Source: Saprospiraceae bacterium
Lineage (GTDB): Bacteria; Bacteroidota; Bacteroidia; Chitinophagales; Saprospiraceae
Assembly: GCA_016717105.1 (NCBI GenBank)
Contig: JADKGF010000003.1
Coordinates: forward strand, 62,001-126,000
Reading direction: 5' to 3'
DNA length: 64,000 nt
Each line of letters begins with the position of its first letter. The stretch's first letter is position 1. The translations under genes were made by a program, and so were the position numbers. The notes beneath the pieces are model-generated. The model searched no databases. It had not been told where the DNA came from and saw nothing but the letters and a program-made list of their open reading frames with translations. Below are positions 1-9,852 of the stretch, one piece after another.

Positions 1-116
1 AGGCATACGAGGCTATAGTTAAAGGGGACAATATTCCTGATTCTAATATACCTGAATCATTTAATGTATTGGTTCACGAACTTAGAGGTCTTGCGCTTGA
101 TATTAAATTTGATTAA
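1..116 (+). CDS. rpoB: RNA polymerase beta subunit, C-terminal end (partial)
   Basis: The reading frame is open from the window edge (first full codon at position 3) to a TAA at 114-116. It encodes a tail ending in VHELRGLALDIKFD. This matches the conserved C-terminus of bacterial RpoB, which packs against RpoC and helps form the clamp and assembly interface. Only about 37 residues are present because the gene starts before the window. rpoC follows 37 bases later on the same strand in the usual rpoB-rpoC order, so the identification rests on both sequence and context. Confidence 0.93.
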   Translation, partial: AYEAIVKGDNIPDSNIPESFNVLVHELRGLALDIKFD

Positions 117-153
117 TAAAACAATTCTTTAAACGTCATATAATCACATTAGT

Positions 154-3100
154 ATGTTAAAAAGAAAAGGTGTAAAACCCACCAAAGGATTTGAATCTAT
201 AACGATTAGTCTGAGTTCGCCAGATGAAATTTTGGAAAGGTCTTTTGGGGAAGTATTAAAGCCGGAAACCATTAATTATCGGTCATACAAGCCTGAAAGA
301 GATGGTTTGTTTTGCGAAAGAATTTTTGGACCGGTCAAGGACTACGAATGTTATTGCGGCAAGTACAAGAGAATTAGATATAAAGGTATAGTATGTGACC
401 GATGTGGTGTAGAAGTCACTGAGAAGAAGGTGAGAAGAGAGAGAATGGGCCATATTAAATTGGTCGTTCCAGTGGTTCACATCTGGTTTTTCAAATCTTT
501 ACCGAATAAGATTGGATATTTATTGGGTTATTCATCCAAGAAACTTGAATCCATCATCTATTACGAAAGATACGTTGTCGTACAGCCTGGTATCAAGGAA
601 AATGATATCTCGAAGCATGATTTGCTTACAGAAGAGGAATATTTTGACATCCTAGATACATTACCAAAAGACAATCAACTATTAGAAGATTCAGATCCTA
701 ATAAGTTTATTGCCAGAATGGGTGCTGAAGCAGTCAAAGACTTGCTTGAAAGAATAAATCTAGATGAGTTATCTTTTGAATTGAGACATCAGGCAGCTAA
801 TGAAACTTCTCAACAGAGAAAATCTGAAGCGTTGAAGAGATTGCGTGTAGTTGAAGCATTCAGAGATGGTCAGAAAACAACGGATAACAGACCTGAGTGG
901 ACAATTATCCAATATTTGCCTGTCACTCCACCAGAATTGAGACCATTAGTTCCATTAGATGGTGGTAGATTTGCTAGTTCGGACTTGAACGATTTGTATC
1001 GTCGAGTTATTATTAGGAATAATCGTTTAAAGCGTCTTTTGGAAATCAAAGCTCCAGAGGTAATCTTGCGTAATGAAAAAAGGATGTTGCAGGAAGCTGT
1101 GGACTCACTTTTTGATAACTCAAGAAAGTCTAATGCGGTCAAAGCTGAAGGTGGTCGTTCTTTAAAATCCTTAAGTGATGTACTAAAAGGTAAACAAGGA
1201 CGTTTCCGTCAAAACCTTTTGGGTAAAAGGGTAGATTACTCAGGCCGTTCGGTTATTGTAGTAGGTCCTACCTTGTTACTTCACGAGTGTGGTATTCCTA
1301 AAGGAATGGCAGCGGAATTATTCAAACCATTTATTATCAAGAAATTGATAGAAAGAGGTGTAGTAAAAACCGTGAAATCCGCTAAAAAACTTGTAGATAA
1401 GAAAGATCCTGTTATTTGGGAGATTCTTGAAAATATCCTCAAAGGGCACCCAGTAATGCTCAACCGGGCTCCTACGCTTCACAGACTTTCCATTCAGGCA
1501 TTCCAGCCGAGATTGGTAGAAGGTAAAGCGATACAGTTGCACCCGTTAGTGTGTGGTGCGTTCAACGCGGACTTTGACGGTGACCAGATGGCTGTACACG
1601 TTCCACTTGGTCATGCTGCAATACTTGAGGCACAGATGTTGATGCTTTCAGCACACAATATGCTAAACCCTCAGGATGGATCACCTGTAACACTTCCTTC
1701 TCAGGACATGATTCTTGGTTTGTATTATCTTACAAAACCTAAAAAATCTACTGCTGAAGTCAAAGTAAAAGGTGAAGGCAGTACTTTCTATAGTGCAGAA
1801 GAAGTGGTGATAGCTTTTAATGAAGGCGTTATCGACTTACATGCAGTAATAAAAGTTAGGTCAAAAACAGATGATAGTGAAGGTAACTTGGTTATCAAAA
1901 TTATTGAAACAACCGTAGGTCGTGTTATCTTTAATCAGAGTACACCAGCTACTGTACCATTCATCAATCAGTTATTGACTAAAAAGAGTCTTAAAAAGAT
2001 TATCGGTGATATTATCATTAGAACTGATTTTACTCAGACAGCCAAGTTTTTGGACGAAATCAAAGATTTAGGATTCTTCTGGGCGTATAAAGGTGGTCTT
2101 TCGTTCAACCTTGGAGACCTGATCACACCTAGTATCAAAGAACAAACATTGCTCGAAGCTCAAGAAGAAGTGGACGAAGTTTGGGAAAATTACAATATGG
2201 GTCTGATCACTCCAAATGAAAGATACAATCAGGTCATCGATAAGTGGACATTTGCGGATAACAAAATCACTGAAAACCTGATGCGTGAAATCGCACAGCA
2301 CAAGCAGGGATTCAACTCTGTGTTCATGATGCTTGACTCTGGTGCAAGGGGATCCAAGCAGCAGATCAAACAGCTTTGTGGACTGAGAGGATTGATGGCT
2401 AAGCCTAGAAAATCAGGTGATACAGGTGGAGCGATCATCGAAAACCCAATCTTGGCAAACTTCCTTGAAGGATTATCGGTACTTGAATATTTTATCTCTA
2501 CGCACGGTGCGCGTAAAGGTCTTGCGGATACAGCCTTGAAAACGGCGGATGCGGGTTACCTTACTCGTAGATTGGTGGATGTGGCGCAGGATGTGATTAT
2601 CACTGAAGAAGATTGTAATACACTCAGAGGTATCAATACTGAAGCACTTAAAGATAATGAAAATGTAATCGAGACATTAGGTTTAAGAATTATCGGAAGA
2701 TACTCATTGTATGATCTGAAAGATCCTGTAACTGATGCGCTTATCCTAGGTGCAGGTGAGTATATTTCTCCTGATATTGCCAATAAAATAGAAGAAGCAG
2801 GCATCGAGATGGTGACCATTCGTTCTGTACTCACTTGCGAAACTAAAGTAGGTGTTTGTGCTAAATGTTATGGTAAAAACCTAGCAACTGGACGACGTGT
2901 AGAAACAGGTGATGCCGTGGGTATCATTGCTGCACAGTCTATCGGTGAGCCAGGAACACAGTTGACACTTCGTACATTCCACGTGGGTGGTATTGCATCT
3001 GTATCTAAAACGGAATCAGAGATTTCTACTAAGTTTGATGGTGTTATCGAATTCGATAATATCAAGGTAACTGAGCAGATAGAAGGTGGTACTAAACTTC

Positions 3101-4413
3101 AGGTTGTACTTTCGCGTTCAGGTGAGATCAGAATTGTTGATCCTGAAACTAAAAAGGTGTATAACTCTTACTTTATACCTTATGGTTCTAACCTTTTGGT
3201 AAAAGATAAAGACAAAGTGACGAAGGGTCAGACAATATGCGAATGGGATCCATTCAATAATTTGATCATTTCTGAATTTGGGGGAATTGCCCAGTTTGAA
3301 GATATCGAAGAAGGTGTAACTTACCGTGTAGAGCGTGATGACCAGACGGGTTATGCTGAGAAGGTAGTAATCGAATCTAAGAGTAAGAAGAAGATTCCAG
3401 TAATCAAAATCTTATCTCCAGCTGGGGAAGAATTGAAAACATACAACTTACCAGTAGGCGCTTACATCTCTGTAGATGATAATGCTGAGGTAGTACCAGG
3501 TCAAAAGATCGTAAAGATCCCAAGAAGTCTTGGTAAGATCCAGGATATCACGGGTGGTCTTCCTAGGGTAACCGAACTTTTCGAAGCTCGTAATCCTTCT
3601 AATCCAGCTATCACAGCTGAAATAGATGGTATCATCACCTATGGTAAAATCAAACGTGGTAACAGAGAGATATTTATCGATGATGAGAAGACAGGCCAAA
3701 GAAGAAAATATCTAGTAGGCTTATCTAAACACTTATTGGTACAGGAAGGTGACTTCGTGAGAGCTGGTATGCAGATGTCTGATGGCGCTGTCGCTCCATT
3801 GGATATATTGAATATCAAAGGACCATTTGCAGTACAATCTTATTTGGTAAATGGTGTTCAGGAAGTATATCGTTCACAAGGTATCGCCATCAATGATAAG
3901 CATATCGAAGTAATCGTACGTCAGATGATGCGTCGCGTAGAAATCTTGGATCCAGGTGATACAACGTTCTTGGAAGGAGAAGCAGTGGACAGACACGAAT
4001 TTAATGAACAGAACGACTGGATTTATGACAAAAAAGTGGTTACTGAACCAGGTGATTCGACCAATCTCAAGGCTGGACAAATCGTTTCTATCAGACAATT
4101 AAGAGAAGAGAATTCTAACCTTAAGCGTAATGATAAGAAAATTGTTGAAGTTAGAGATGCAGTTTCTGCTACATCAAGTGTCATCCTTCAAGGTATCACA
4201 AGAGCATCGTTGGGTGTAGAAAGTTGGATATCTGCGGCATCGTTCCAAGAAACAACAAAAGTATTGAGTACTGCGGCTATCTCTGCAAAGAGAGACTCGC
4301 TTTCAGGGCTTAAGGAGAATGTCATCGTAGGTAAGAATATTCCTGCGGGAACTGGACTGAGACACTTCAAAAACATTGAAGTAGAAGCGATCAATGAATA
4401 TAATGTAATGTAA
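154..4413 (+). CDS. rpoC: DNA-directed RNA polymerase beta' subunit
   Basis: This 1419-residue protein is the catalytic beta' subunit of RNA polymerase and is of normal length for Bacteroidota. The N-terminal zinc-ribbon cysteines (CYCGKYKR, then CDRCG) lie near residues 66-84. The active-site magnesium loop NADFDGD is at residues 471-477. The second zinc site (CETKVGVCAKCYG) follows the long Bacteroidota insert region. The bridge-helix and trigger-loop segment (IAAQSIGEPGTQLTLRTFH) is intact. The ATG at 154 gives the conserved start and no Shine-Dalgarno sequence is seen, as is normal in this phylum. The gene is co-transcribed with rpoB and ends at a strong hairpin at 4437-4470. The frame has no defects over 4.2 kb, which matters when judging frameshifts elsewhere. 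Confidence 0.99.
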   Translation: MLKRKGVKPTKGFESITISLSSPDEILERSFGEVLKPETINYRSYKPERDGLFCERIFGPVKDYECYCGKYKRIRYKGIVCDRCGVEVTEKKVRRERMGHIKLVVPVVHIWFFKSLPNKIGYLLGYSSKKLESIIYYERYVVVQPGIKENDISKHDLLTEEEYFDILDTLPKDNQLLEDSDPNKFIARMGAEAVKDLLERINLDELSFELRHQAANETSQQRKSEALKRLRVVEAFRDGQKTTDNRPEWTIIQYLPVTPPELRPLVPLDGGRFASSDLNDLYRRVIIRNNRLKRLLEIKAPEVILRNEKRMLQEAVDSLFDNSRKSNAVKAEGGRSLKSLSDVLKGKQGRFRQNLLGKRVDYSGRSVIVVGPTLLLHECGIPKGMAAELFKPFIIKKLIERGVVKTVKSAKKLVDKKDPVIWEILENILKGHPVMLNRAPTLHRLSIQAFQPRLVEGKAIQLHPLVCGAFNADFDGDQMAVHVPLGHAAILEAQMLMLSAHNMLNPQDGSPVTLPSQDMILGLYYLTKPKKSTAEVKVKGEGSTFYSAEEVVIAFNEGVIDLHAVIKVRSKTDDSEGNLVIKIIETTVGRVIFNQSTPATVPFINQLLTKKSLKKIIGDIIIRTDFTQTAKFLDEIKDLGFFWAYKGGLSFNLGDLITPSIKEQTLLEAQEEVDEVWENYNMGLITPNERYNQVIDKWTFADNKITENLMREIAQHKQGFNSVFMMLDSGARGSKQQIKQLCGLRGLMAKPRKSGDTGGAIIENPILANFLEGLSVLEYFISTHGARKGLADTALKTADAGYLTRRLVDVAQDVIITEEDCNTLRGINTEALKDNENVIETLGLRIIGRYSLYDLKDPVTDALILGAGEYISPDIANKIEEAGIEMVTIRSVLTCETKVGVCAKCYGKNLATGRRVETGDAVGIIAAQSIGEPGTQLTLRTFHVGGIASVSKTESEISTKFDGVIEFDNIKVTEQIEGGTKLQVVLSRSGEIRIVDPETKKVYNSYFIPYGSNLLVKDKDKVTKGQTICEWDPFNNLIISEFGGIAQFEDIEEGVTYRVERDDQTGYAEKVVIESKSKKKIPVIKILSPAGEELKTYNLPVGAYISVDDNAEVVPGQKIVKIPRSLGKIQDITGGLPRVTELFEARNPSNPAITAEIDGIITYGKIKRGNREIFIDDEKTGQRRKYLVGLSKHLLVQEGDFVRAGMQMSDGAVAPLDILNIKGPFAVQSYLVNGVQEVYRSQGIAINDKHIEVIVRQMMRRVEILDPGDTTFLEGEAVDRHEFNEQNDWIYDKKVVTEPGDSTNLKAGQIVSIRQLREENSNLKRNDKKIVEVRDAVSATSSVILQGITRASLGVESWISAASFQETTKVLSTAAISAKRDSLSGLKENVIVGKNIPAGTGLRHFKNIEVEAINEYNVM

Positions 4414-4436
4414 TACTGAAGATTATTATAAAAAAG

Positions 4437-4470
4437 AAAAGGGCAATTTCGAAAGATTTTGCCCTTTTTT
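4437..4470 (+). terminator. Rho-independent terminator of rpoBC
   Basis: The arms aaaagggcaa (4437-4446) and ttgccctttt (4459-4468) form a perfect 10-bp stem with a 12-base loop, followed by further T residues. It lies 24 bases after the rpoC stop codon. The A-run on the left arm means it could also work for the convergent minus-strand TlpA-like gene. Confidence 0.85.
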
Positions 4471-4519
4471 ATGGTGTAATTTATGATGAGACTACATCAA
4501 ACTTATAAAGATTAAGTGC

Positions 4520-5689
4520 TTATTTTTTCATGTAATTGTCCACCCAAGCTGTCAATTCAACGCCATGTAAATTTTTGGCAAGGACAATACCTTCTTTATT
4601 AACAAGATAATTTGCCGGAATAGTCGATATTTTTAACAAATCAAAAAGTGGCGAAACATCACCTTGCAGATGAGATGCATGAAGCCACCGGTCGGCACCA
4701 TCTTTGCTTATTGCATTATTCCAACCTTTATCTGATGAGTCTAAAGCATAGCCAATGATTTGAAATCCATTTTGATGATATTTATCCCATAATGGGACAA
4801 GGATGTTTCTATTTTCTTGGCGGCAAGGCGCACACCAAGATGCCCAAAGATCGATCAGGGTCAGTTTGTCAGCTAATAGACTATGGAGACTAATCGTATC
4901 TAAATTTTTCATTGGCATTGGGAAATCAGGAAATTGATCACCAAGTGTCAATGATAGGGAAGCAGATTTTGTACAAATTTGTTGTGTCCAAAGATGATCT
5001 GGTGCATTTTTTGTAAGATTTAGGCAAGCACTTTTTACAAGCTCTGGGAGCCTTTCATAATCACCATTTGGGCTAATCCACCTTAAAGCCAAAGCAGTTA
5101 CAAAAACACTTTTATCATTTAGGACGGATTCCATTAGTGATTTTTGAAACTCAAGTTTTGCTTTCTCAGCTTCTAAAAGTTGGTCTTCAGAAGCGATTTT
5201 GCTTTTTGCTTTGTATTCGCCATAAAGAAGAGAACGGTTTTGAATAAGTTTTATAATACTCTGATTGTCAGTTGTTTTGCTTTCGATACTTGCATTTTTT
5301 GTTAGTTGGTTAGCTACAGAATTTATCTTAATATTTTCTTGAGCTTGAAAGACAAATGGAATATAATTTGAACTGTCCGGAACATCATTTTCCAATTTCG
5401 TAGGATATTTTTCGCCATGTTTTTGAATAGTAATCACGTATAATTTCTTTTCTGATGACGCTGGCATTTTGGTAAACTGAAAATTTCCCTTTTGATCTAT
5501 GGTCGTAGAATCTATGACTTTACCTTCAAATGATGATAACAACGAACCAAAGTTGACAGGATCAATAAGGTAGATGACCGGTTTTTTTTGTGAATTTATC
5601 ATGTCGATATGACCTGAAACAGGGTATCGGCTACAAGCTGAAAACAGGATTACAACTAGAATGGCATAAATAGAATGTGCGAATGTCAT
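4520..5689 (-). CDS. TlpA-like thioredoxin-fold lipoprotein (DUF4369 + AhpC/TSA type)
   Basis: The 389-residue protein has a signal peptide ending in a lipobox (LFSAC, Cys19), so it is probably an envelope lipoprotein. Residues from about 24 to 110 resemble the beta-rich DUF4369 domain common in Bacteroidota. The C-terminal third is a thioredoxin fold with the active site WCAPC at 285-289 and the cis-proline in TIPA near residue 358. Proteins of this build are thiol-disulfide oxidoreductases that reduce or repair periplasmic cysteines, for example in cytochrome c maturation or stress. The natural substrate cannot be told from sequence. It is convergent with rpoC and has 104 bases between its start and the tyrS stop. 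The ATG choice is supported by the signal peptide. Confidence 0.88.
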   Translation of the reverse strand: MTFAHSIYAILVVILFSACSRYPVSGHIDMINSQKKPVIYLIDPVNFGSLLSSFEGKVIDSTTIDQKGNFQFTKMPASSEKKLYVITIQKHGEKYPTKLENDVPDSSNYIPFVFQAQENIKINSVANQLTKNASIESKTTDNQSIIKLIQNRSLLYGEYKAKSKIASEDQLLEAEKAKLEFQKSLMESVLNDKSVFVTALALRWISPNGDYERLPELVKSACLNLTKNAPDHLWTQQICTKSASLSLTLGDQFPDFPMPMKNLDTISLHSLLADKLTLIDLWASWCAPCRQENRNILVPLWDKYHQNGFQIIGYALDSSDKGWNNAISKDGADRWLHASHLQGDVSPLFDLLKISTIPANYLVNKEGIVLAKNLHGVELTAWVDNYMKK

Positions 5690-5793
5690 GACATAAGGAA
5701 TTGATTTGCAAAGCTAACAAATCCTTTTCTGGTAAAGTTAACAAATGTTACACAATGGCAAAAGCACTACAAATAGATCTAATTGCGATTATC

Positions 5794-7068
5794 TTAATCC
5801 TGGATTTTGATCAAAAACTTGTTTTTCTTACCATTTTCAATCATGAAATACATATTGTGTAACAAATCTGCTGAAGTAACCATTTGCTCAACTTGCGTCA
5901 CTTTCACCTTATTTATCGAAATGGCATTACCTTGAATTGCCTTACGTGCTTCAGTTTTTGAAGGTAGTATTGTGGTGACAGTCAATAAATCCACAATATT
6001 AATTCCTTGACTAATATCTGATGCAGAAATGGCTTTACATGGTATTTCTTCGGCAATTGTGTGTAATTCATTGATGCCCATTTCAAGTAAAGTGTCTGGT
6101 CCAGCTTGATTTCCAAACAACAGCTGACTTACTTGAAACACCGCTTTGAAATCGTCATCACTGTGTACTCTTCTGGTCAATTCTTCTGCTAATATTGCTT
6201 TCAAACCACGTGGATCATTACCATAGGTTTGTTCGAGGTTTTCAACTTCTTCCTTAGATTTAAGTGTGAAATACCTCAAATACTTAGGCAAGTCTGCATC
6301 ATCTGCATTGAGCCAAAATTGGTAAAATTTATAAGGACTTGTCAATTTTGGATCTAACCAAATATTGCCTTGTTCTGATTTGCCGAATTTGCTGCCATCG
6401 GCTTTGGTAAGTAGTGGCGTAGTGACCGCATAAGCCTTACCATCTATATTGCGTCTGATAAATTCTGTACCTGATGTGATATTGCCCCATTGATCGGATC
6501 CACCCATTTGGAGCACACAATTATATTGGTCAAACAGCAATTGAAAGTCATAAGATTGAAGAAGCTGATAACTAAATTCTGTAAATGACAATCCCGTTTC
6601 TAGACGATTTTTTACGGAGTCCTTGGACATCATATAGCTGATGGTCAGTGTTTTGCCTACATCACGCAAGAAATCTAAGATATTCATATTTTTGTAGAAA
6701 TCCAGATTATTGACAATGATAGCGGCATTCGGACCTTCAAAATCTAGAAACTTTTTGATTTGTTCTTTTTGGAAAGAAAGATTGGAATCCAATTCATCAT
6801 AGGACTTTAGATCACGCTCTTTGTCTTTGAATGATGGATCACCTATACGACCCGTAGCGCCGCCCATGAGGACGATAGGCTGATGACCAGACAATTGGAA
6901 TAACTTCAGCAGCATGATCTGTACAAAGTTGCCAATGGTCATACTTGGCGCTGTGGGATCAAAACCAATGTAGCCCACCACTTTTTTGTTTTGCATCAAC
7001 TCATCTGCTCCGGGTGTCATATCGTGGAGCATACCTCGCCATCGGAGTTCTTCTATAAAATTCAGCAT
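5794..7068 (-). CDS. tyrS: Tyrosyl-tRNA synthetase
   Basis: This 424-residue class Ic aminoacyl-tRNA synthetase charges tRNA-Tyr. The Rossmann core carries YIGFDPTAPS followed by the HIGH-box position, which here reads TIGN (44-47). The KMSKS loop appears as KFGKS in GSKFGKSEQGN. The tyrosine-binding segment (QLLQSYDF, then QMGGSDQWGN) is intact. The C-terminal 60 or so residues form an S4-like RNA-binding domain (ILPSKTEARKAIQGNAISIN). Length and domain order are standard. The first His of the HIGH box is replaced by Thr and the last by Asn. The rest of the site is conserved, so I still expect activity. Confidence 0.97.
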   Translation of the reverse strand: MLNFIEELRWRGMLHDMTPGADELMQNKKVVGYIGFDPTAPSMTIGNFVQIMLLKLFQLSGHQPIVLMGGATGRIGDPSFKDKERDLKSYDELDSNLSFQKEQIKKFLDFEGPNAAIIVNNLDFYKNMNILDFLRDVGKTLTISYMMSKDSVKNRLETGLSFTEFSYQLLQSYDFQLLFDQYNCVLQMGGSDQWGNITSGTEFIRRNIDGKAYAVTTPLLTKADGSKFGKSEQGNIWLDPKLTSPYKFYQFWLNADDADLPKYLRYFTLKSKEEVENLEQTYGNDPRGLKAILAEELTRRVHSDDDFKAVFQVSQLLFGNQAGPDTLLEMGINELHTIAEEIPCKAISASDISQGINIVDLLTVTTILPSKTEARKAIQGNAISINKVKVTQVEQMVTSADLLHNMYFMIENGKKNKFLIKIQD

Positions 7069-7137
7069 ATTATATCAATTAGTATGATCAGGTTGAATAT
7101 TCGAGCAAAAAACCCGTACTTTTACCCTTTTAATGCG

Positions 7138-7145
7138 CAAAAGTA
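7138..7145 (-). promoter_or_regulatory. Candidate -7 box for tyrS
   Basis: Read on the minus strand this is TACTTTTG, an exact match to the Bacteroidota TAnnTTTG -7 element, about 70 bases before the tyrS ATG. No convincing TTG -33 element sits at the expected spacing, so support is partial. Confidence 0.4.
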
Positions 7146-7260
7146 GGATTTTTATATGGATATGAGATGTGTCAGCATTCAAATACAATCAATATTTTCT
7201 TAAAAATGGCAGACACCTTAATTTTAGTAGATATTTTATTAAAACTTTCTGAAAGGTAAT

Positions 7261-8562
7261 ATGCGTGTTGAGCATTTCATAGCAAAACGAATGGCATTTA
7301 CCAATAGTGCTTCATTTACAAAGATCATCATCAGGATTGCGATCGCTGCTATTGCTGTAAGTCTTACGGTGATGATTTTGACTACGGCAATTATTACAGG
7401 ATTTAAAAAGGAAATTACGGATAAGATTTTTGGGTTTTGGGGACATATTCACATTACAGATAGCAATATTAATAGGAATTTTGAACTGACGCCTATAGAT
7501 AAAACAGCAAAATATTACGATCAGATCCGTGAAATAGACAATCTGGAGTATCAAGCAGAAGCCGAGATATTTGGGTTTAAAATCCCAGACAAAGTGACCG
7601 ATAAAGTGACTTTTGGTGGTGTGAAAGGCGTACATCCAAACATCATCTTACCAGGATTGCTAAGTACTCGTGATAATTTTCATGGAGTTCTGCTCAAAGG
7701 TGTAGATGCTGCTTATGATTGGGAAAAAATGCAAGAATTTATTGTTGACGGTTTGCCTATATCATACAAAAAGGATTCTACTTCAAGTGATCTTCTTATC
7801 TCAAAAAACATTGCAGAAAGGCTACATATCTATACCGGAGATAAGGTAGTTTTGAATTTTAAAATTGAGAAATCGCAGATAAAAAAAAGGTTTGTAGTTT
7901 GTGGTATTTACAATACGGGATTGGAAGAGTATGATAAGAGATTCGGTATCGTGGATATTGCGAAGGTGCAAGAAATTTTAGGATGGCCGGCAAGTGATGT
8001 GCAAGGTATGGAAGTGGTCTTGGATGATGTGCGAGATCTGGATATTATATCTGAATATATCTATTATGAAGTATTACCACAAGAGTATTTTGCCGAAACT
8101 ATCAGATCTAAGTTTCCTTCAATCTTCGAATGGCTCAACCTACAGGATATCAACGAAAAAATCATTTTGCAATTGATGATCATCGTGGCAATTATCAATA
8201 TGATCACGGTGTTACTGATTCTTATACTTGAACGCACACAGATGATCGGAATTCTCAAATCGCTTGGAATGAACAATTGGAGGATCCGCAAAATATTCAT
8301 ATACAATGCAGGTTACATTATATTTTTTGGACTGATATTTGGCAATATTTTGGGCTTGGGCGTTGCATTTTTGCAAAAGCATTTTCAATTTATAAAACTG
8401 GACGAGGCAAACTATTATCTTAGTACGGCTCCGATTGAAATCAATTGGTGGACAGTTTTGTTGCTAAATATTGCGACATTGGTTGTAACGCTGATTTTTT
8501 TGGTGATTCCTACGATGTTGGTTACTAGGATCACACCAGTAAAGGCACTTAGGTTTGAATAA
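7261..8562 (+). CDS. LolC/LolE-like (FtsX family) ABC permease
   Basis: The 433-residue protein has one N-terminal membrane segment (about 24-48, IIIRIAIAAIAVSLTVMILT) and a large extracytoplasmic MacB-like domain. Three C-terminal segments follow, beginning near residue 300 (LQLMIIVAIINMITVLLILI). The cytoplasmic loop reads ILERTQMIGILKSLGMNNW, the typical FtsX coupling region. This is the architecture of the lipoprotein-releasing LolC/E permeases. It has no ATPase partner in the window, as is usual in Bacteroidota where LolD is encoded elsewhere. The C-terminal PVKALRFE is characteristic of the family. The HExxH gene starts 15 bases downstream, suggesting co-transcription. Confidence 0.85.
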   Translation: MRVEHFIAKRMAFTNSASFTKIIIRIAIAAIAVSLTVMILTTAIITGFKKEITDKIFGFWGHIHITDSNINRNFELTPIDKTAKYYDQIREIDNLEYQAEAEIFGFKIPDKVTDKVTFGGVKGVHPNIILPGLLSTRDNFHGVLLKGVDAAYDWEKMQEFIVDGLPISYKKDSTSSDLLISKNIAERLHIYTGDKVVLNFKIEKSQIKKRFVVCGIYNTGLEEYDKRFGIVDIAKVQEILGWPASDVQGMEVVLDDVRDLDIISEYIYYEVLPQEYFAETIRSKFPSIFEWLNLQDINEKIILQLMIIVAIINMITVLLILILERTQMIGILKSLGMNNWRIRKIFIYNAGYIIFFGLIFGNILGLGVAFLQKHFQFIKLDEANYYLSTAPIEINWWTVLLLNIATLVVTLIFLVIPTMLVTRITPVKALRFE

Positions 8563-8577
8563 TAAATTTTTACACTT

Positions 8578-9240
8578 TTGAGCCGAAATAATAGCTTTGG
8601 AAAACAAGTAATAGTCAGGTGGAAAAGACTTGGCAAGCATTTAATTTTTCCATTTTATAAAGGAAATCCAAATGATTTTGTACCAAGCAGCATCTTAGAA
8701 TGGATGTCAGATTTATGGTTTTATATCATGGATGTACTTGGCATACCTGAAGTCTATCAACTCATAATCAGGCTTATAAAATGGAATACCAGAGCACTCA
8801 ATGATGCAGAGATTAATACAGCGAGACAAGTATTCGGCACAAATTTGAACTATGAAGTGATCAGGATTGATGATGCTGCCAGATTTGGCACCAAAAAAAT
8901 AGCTGCCGCTTATGTTAGTTTTAATACAATCAATTACAATAAAAAAATCAAGAAAGAAATCTTTGTCCATGAGTTAGTCCATATCTGGCAATACCAGCAT
9001 TTTGGTAGCATTTATATAGCAAGAGCCATCAAGGCGCAGTTTAGTAAAGCTGGCTATGATTACGGTGGCGTTTCACATCTTTATCATCAAATGCTGAAAG
9101 GTGGCAAACTTATAGACTTCAATTTTGAGCAACAAGCAGATATCATAGAAGATTATTACAGGATTATGATGAAACCACAATCTGCTTCGCCCTTGGATCA
9201 CAGCATTTATCAGTATTTTGCTGAGCAGTTGGTGCGATGA
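8578..9240 (+). CDS. HExxH-motif protein of unknown function
   Basis: The 220-residue protein contains HELVHIWQYQHFG, a zinc-metallopeptidase-type HExxH at His131-His135. The wider pattern (HELVHIWQ, then a YDYGG segment and an EQQADIIEDYY segment) resembles DUF4157-like or Vgr-related putative metallopeptidases. The Glu/Asp of QQADIIED could be the third zinc ligand, as in gluzincin-like folds, but this is inference. No signal peptide or membrane helix is obvious. The only start that gives the full ORF is TTG at 8578, 15 bases after the permease stop. A later ATG would lose the N-terminal region but keep the motif. The substrate is unknown. Confidence 0.7.
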   Translation: MSRNNSFGKQVIVRWKRLGKHLIFPFYKGNPNDFVPSSILEWMSDLWFYIMDVLGIPEVYQLIIRLIKWNTRALNDAEINTARQVFGTNLNYEVIRIDDAARFGTKKIAAAYVSFNTINYNKKIKKEIFVHELVHIWQYQHFGSIYIARAIKAQFSKAGYDYGGVSHLYHQMLKGGKLIDFNFEQQADIIEDYYRIMMKPQSASPLDHSIYQYFAEQLVR

Positions 9241-9274
9241 AAGATTAATCTAATCCTAGAATTTGGTTTTATAG

Positions 9275-9316
9275 AAATGCCCTAAAACAAGATTATAAAC
9301 TTTGTATTAGGGCATT
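9275..9316. terminator. Bidirectional terminator between convergent genes
   Basis: aaatgccctaa (9275-9285) pairs perfectly with ttagggcattt (9306-9316), an 11-bp stem with a 20-base loop. It lies between the ends of the HExxH gene and the convergent DUF1761 gene and can serve both strands. Confidence 0.75.
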
Positions 9317-9326
9317 TTAATTTGTA

Positions 9327-9761
9327 TTAACGTTTTTGCATGGCACCAAGTATCGCACCCATGACGGTAAATAAAACTATGCTGTAAGATCCATCTACCA
9401 TGGTCAAAGAAGATGGATTTGCTGCAAACATATTGCCTACCATGATATTCATCAAATGTGTCACACCAACAGCCAAACCGACCATCGCACCGCTTTGTAA
9501 ATTCCTAGCATTGAGTTTGTTTAGCAACCAGTTCATGATGAAAGCATAAATAAACATAAAGATAATATTTACAATCATTGGTGTAAAACTCATGTCCATT
9601 TCAGCACCGTTTTTATACATTATTGTACTGTCTTCATAGGCTGTGATACCATTGCCAGCCATCCATTGATTTTGAAAAATAGCGCCATACCATAGAAAAC
9701 CGATAACCATAGTTGCTACGACACTGGCTAAAATTGCCATCCAATTGATTTTGTTGTCCAT
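9327..9761 (-). CDS. DUF1761 family membrane protein
   Basis: The 144-residue protein has four predicted membrane segments and the DUF1761 signature: an N-terminal helix followed by GFLWYGAIF and a W-containing loop. It ends in AILGAMQKR. DUF1761 proteins are small integral membrane proteins with no established biochemical role. It is the last gene of a minus-strand cluster with the TfoX-N, membrane and VOC genes, though the 91-base gap upstream leaves room for its own promoter. Confidence 0.8.
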   Translation of the reverse strand: MDNKINWMAILASVVATMVIGFLWYGAIFQNQWMAGNGITAYEDSTIMYKNGAEMDMSFTPMIVNIIFMFIYAFIMNWLLNKLNARNLQSGAMVGLAVGVTHLMNIMVGNMFAANPSSLTMVDGSYSIVLFTVMGAILGAMQKR

Positions 9762-9852
9762 TTTGATTGATTTTGATTATGAATAATAAAACTAAAAATA
9801 CTTTTGAATCGATTATTAATAAGTTTAGGGCCAAATATTCAATAAATTACGA

